Below are positions 62,732 through 64,000 of a DNA stretch of 64,000 nt, piece by piece; position 1 is the stretch's first letter; every line of letters begins with the position of its first letter. The position numbers were made by a program, and so were the translations under genes. The stretch is from Clostridia bacterium (lineage in GTDB: Bacteria; Bacillota; Clostridia; Lachnospirales; Anaerotignaceae). Under the pieces are notes generated by a model that saw only the letters and a program-made list of their open reading frames with translations, did not search any database and was not told where the DNA came from. The DNA lies in assembly GCA_022651385.1 (NCBI GenBank), contig JALCQR010000001.1, positions 248,001 through 312,000 on the forward strand, given 5' to 3'.

Positions 62732-63863
62732 GATGAAAATAAGTGCATATGGAGCCGAACTTCCTAAAGTAAAAGCACAGGGTGCATGTCTTATGGATTA
62801 TGAAACAGGCCGTGTTTTATATGAAAAAAATATGAATGAGCCTTTGCCCATGGCAAGCACAACCAAAATTATGACATGTATTATAGCACTTGAATCGGGA
62901 AAGCTTGAAGACATTGTAACTGCATCTTCTAATGCAGCAAAAACACCTAAAGTCAGGCTTGGGCTAAAAAAAGGCGAAAAGCACAGGCTATATGATTTGC
63001 TTTATCCGCTTATGCTGATTTCCGGAAATGACTGTGCAGTTGCAATTGCTGAGCATATAGGAGGAAGCATACAGGGGTTTGCTGATATTATGAACAAGAA
63101 AGCTAAAGAAATTGGGGCTCGTGATACGGAGTTTGTAACTCCAAACGGCCTTGATTCAGGAAATCATCATTCTACTGCTTATGACATGGCCTTAATAACA
63201 CGGTATGCTTTAAAAAATGAAAAATTCAGAAAAATAATTGCAACGCGCCAAATAACCATACCTCTTAAAAACAGTGACGAAAAAAGCTATACTGTTTCAT
63301 CAAAAAACAGACTTCTTAATGAATTTGACGGAGCCATAGGAGTTAAAACAGGTTTTACAGGAAAAGCCGGAAACTGTTTTGTGGGTGCCGCAGAAAGAAA
63401 CGGCCTTACACTTATTTCCGTTAATCTTGCAAGCGGATGGGGCAGCGCCGGCAAACAGCAAAAATGGAGAGACGCGAAAAACATGCTAAACTATGGATTT
63501 GACAACTACAAAAAATATAAAATAGCCGAAAAGGGGAAAATTTTAGGCAATACAAGTGTTACATTTTCAAACACAAAAGAAGTACCGGTTGTATGTGACA
63601 GCGACGGATATGCTGTGATTACCGATGAGGAGTACAAGGACCTGAAAGTACATACTGACTTTAAAAAAAATACGGATGCACCAGTACATACAGGAGATTT
63701 AATGGGTACTATGACTATATCCACAGATTTGGGAGAAACACTGTTTAAGTGCAACGTAGTTGCTGCAAACAATGCGGAAAGGTTTAAATTTAAGGACTCA
63801 TTTAAAAGAATAATGGAAATATGGTTTAAAAACTGGATAAACGATTATTTAAAAAGTGTAAGT
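62691..63863 (+). CDS. dacF: D-alanyl-D-alanine carboxypeptidase (DacF-type penicillin-binding protein)
   Basis: A class C low-molecular-weight PBP that trims the terminal D-Ala of peptidoglycan stem peptides. The signal peptide ends near residue 22. Motifs are S56-T-T-K59, S111-G-N113 and K219-T-G221. The C-terminal PBP5-like domain ends with an amphipathic helix for membrane contact. The start is TTG 62691, six bases after GAGGTG (62679-62684). GTG 62682 lies inside the site. In Bacillus DacF acts in the spore cortex. The hairpin around its start may regulate it. Stop codon TAA ends about 63866. Confidence 0.92.
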
Positions 63864-63868
63864 TAAGC

Positions 63869-63903
63869 AAAAAAGAGTCTTGCCGCATAAAACAGCAAGG
63901 CTC
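63869..63903 (-). terminator. Minus-strand terminator at the right edge
   Basis: GAGTCTTGC (63875-63883) pairs with GCAAGGCTC (63895-63903). The A run just before it (63869-63874) gives a T run on the minus strand only. This predicts a convergent gene beyond the window, although dacF could also end here inefficiently. Confidence 0.55.
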
Positions 63904-63982
63904 AGAATGTCGAAAAAGTTATCGTCAAAAGTAATTTTGCACAATAGTAATTACTTGTGCGAAGCTTATTAAAGTTTAGAGT

Positions 63983-64000
63983 CGGCCTTTTTAAAGGCTG
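63983..64000. repeat. Partial second copy (inverted) of the dispersed repeat
   Basis: CGGCCTTTTTAAAGGCTG is the exact reverse complement of 25951-25968. The copy is cut by the window end. An inverted repeat TTGCACAA/TTGTGCGAA lies just upstream (63937-63963). Confidence 0.5.

Overview
The window is low-G+C DNA with strong AGGAGG-type ribosome binding sites, frequent TTG and GTG starts, and spore-related genes (spmA/spmB and a YlmC/YmxH-family gene). It also carries a V-type ATPase operon, remA, an RqcH homologue and a gene of the DUF6145 type. Together these point to an anaerobic, endospore-forming member of the Clostridia, probably of the Lachnospiraceae/Lachnospirales type. I cannot name a species from sequence alone. 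Almost everything is chromosomal housekeeping. I see no phage, integrase, transposase, rRNA or CRISPR array.

Layout. 1-8.3 kb: the end of tilS, then hpt, ftsH, an FlK-type thioesterase, ornithine carbamoyltransferase, birA, a DUF6145-like gene, dusB and an unrecognised gene. 8.3-12.8 kb: greA, lysS, a HAD phosphatase, cysK and a CDP-alcohol phosphatidyltransferase that seems to begin at an ATA codon. 12.8-14.5 kb, minus strand: spmA-spmB-queF. 14.6-16.8 kb: thioredoxin, then a promoter driving two tiny ORFs and a CPA2-type cation/proton antiporter. 17.0-18.6 kb: an ECF sigma factor, a zinc-finger anti-sigma candidate and a membrane protein. 18.6-21.0 kb: an XRE/ImmA-IrrE pair divergent from a Y-family polymerase. 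21.1-25.8 kb: a MacB-like ABC system with a large Ig-like-repeat exoprotein. 26-28.5 kb, minus strand: a Cache-GGDEF protein and a threonine aldolase. 28.6-31.3 kb: ylmC/ymxH-like gene and nrdR, converging on rqcH. 31.4-46 kb: a long housekeeping run (yicC, remA, gmk, rpoZ, priA, def, fmt, a zinc metallopeptidase, rsmB, rlmN, PP2C, PASTA kinase, rsgA, rpe, thiN). 46.1-48.4 kb: tRNA-Leu, tRNA-Gly and tRNA-Gln, then rnz and tsaD. 48.7-57.7 kb: a nine-gene V-type ATPase operon. 57.9-58.8 kb: a secreted two-repeat protein. 59.0-62.6 kb: a GntR-controlled operon with a split UxaA/SuyAB-like lyase and a LarA-like racemase. 62.7-63.9 kb: dacF.

How the genes work together. The 31-46 kb block joins nucleotide supply, transcription, translation start and end processing, rRNA modification, ribosome assembly and the PrkC/PP2C signalling pair. 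The ATPase proteolipid keeps all five residues that bind Na+ in the Enterococcus hirae ring, so a sodium cycle with the CPA2 antiporter is plausible. The three tRNA genes lack an encoded CCA and sit just before rnz, whose product matures such tRNAs.

The most unusual items are: the two micro-ORFs before the antiporter; the apparent ATA start; a terminator-like hairpin whose loop holds the dacF ribosome binding site and start; a mirror-symmetric divergent promoter between rqcH and yicC; clustered half-sites between the XRE repressor and dinB; the GntR/SAF/UxaA/LarA operon; and a hairpin-rich repeat at 25.86-25.97 kb that seems to recur, inverted, at the right end of the window.
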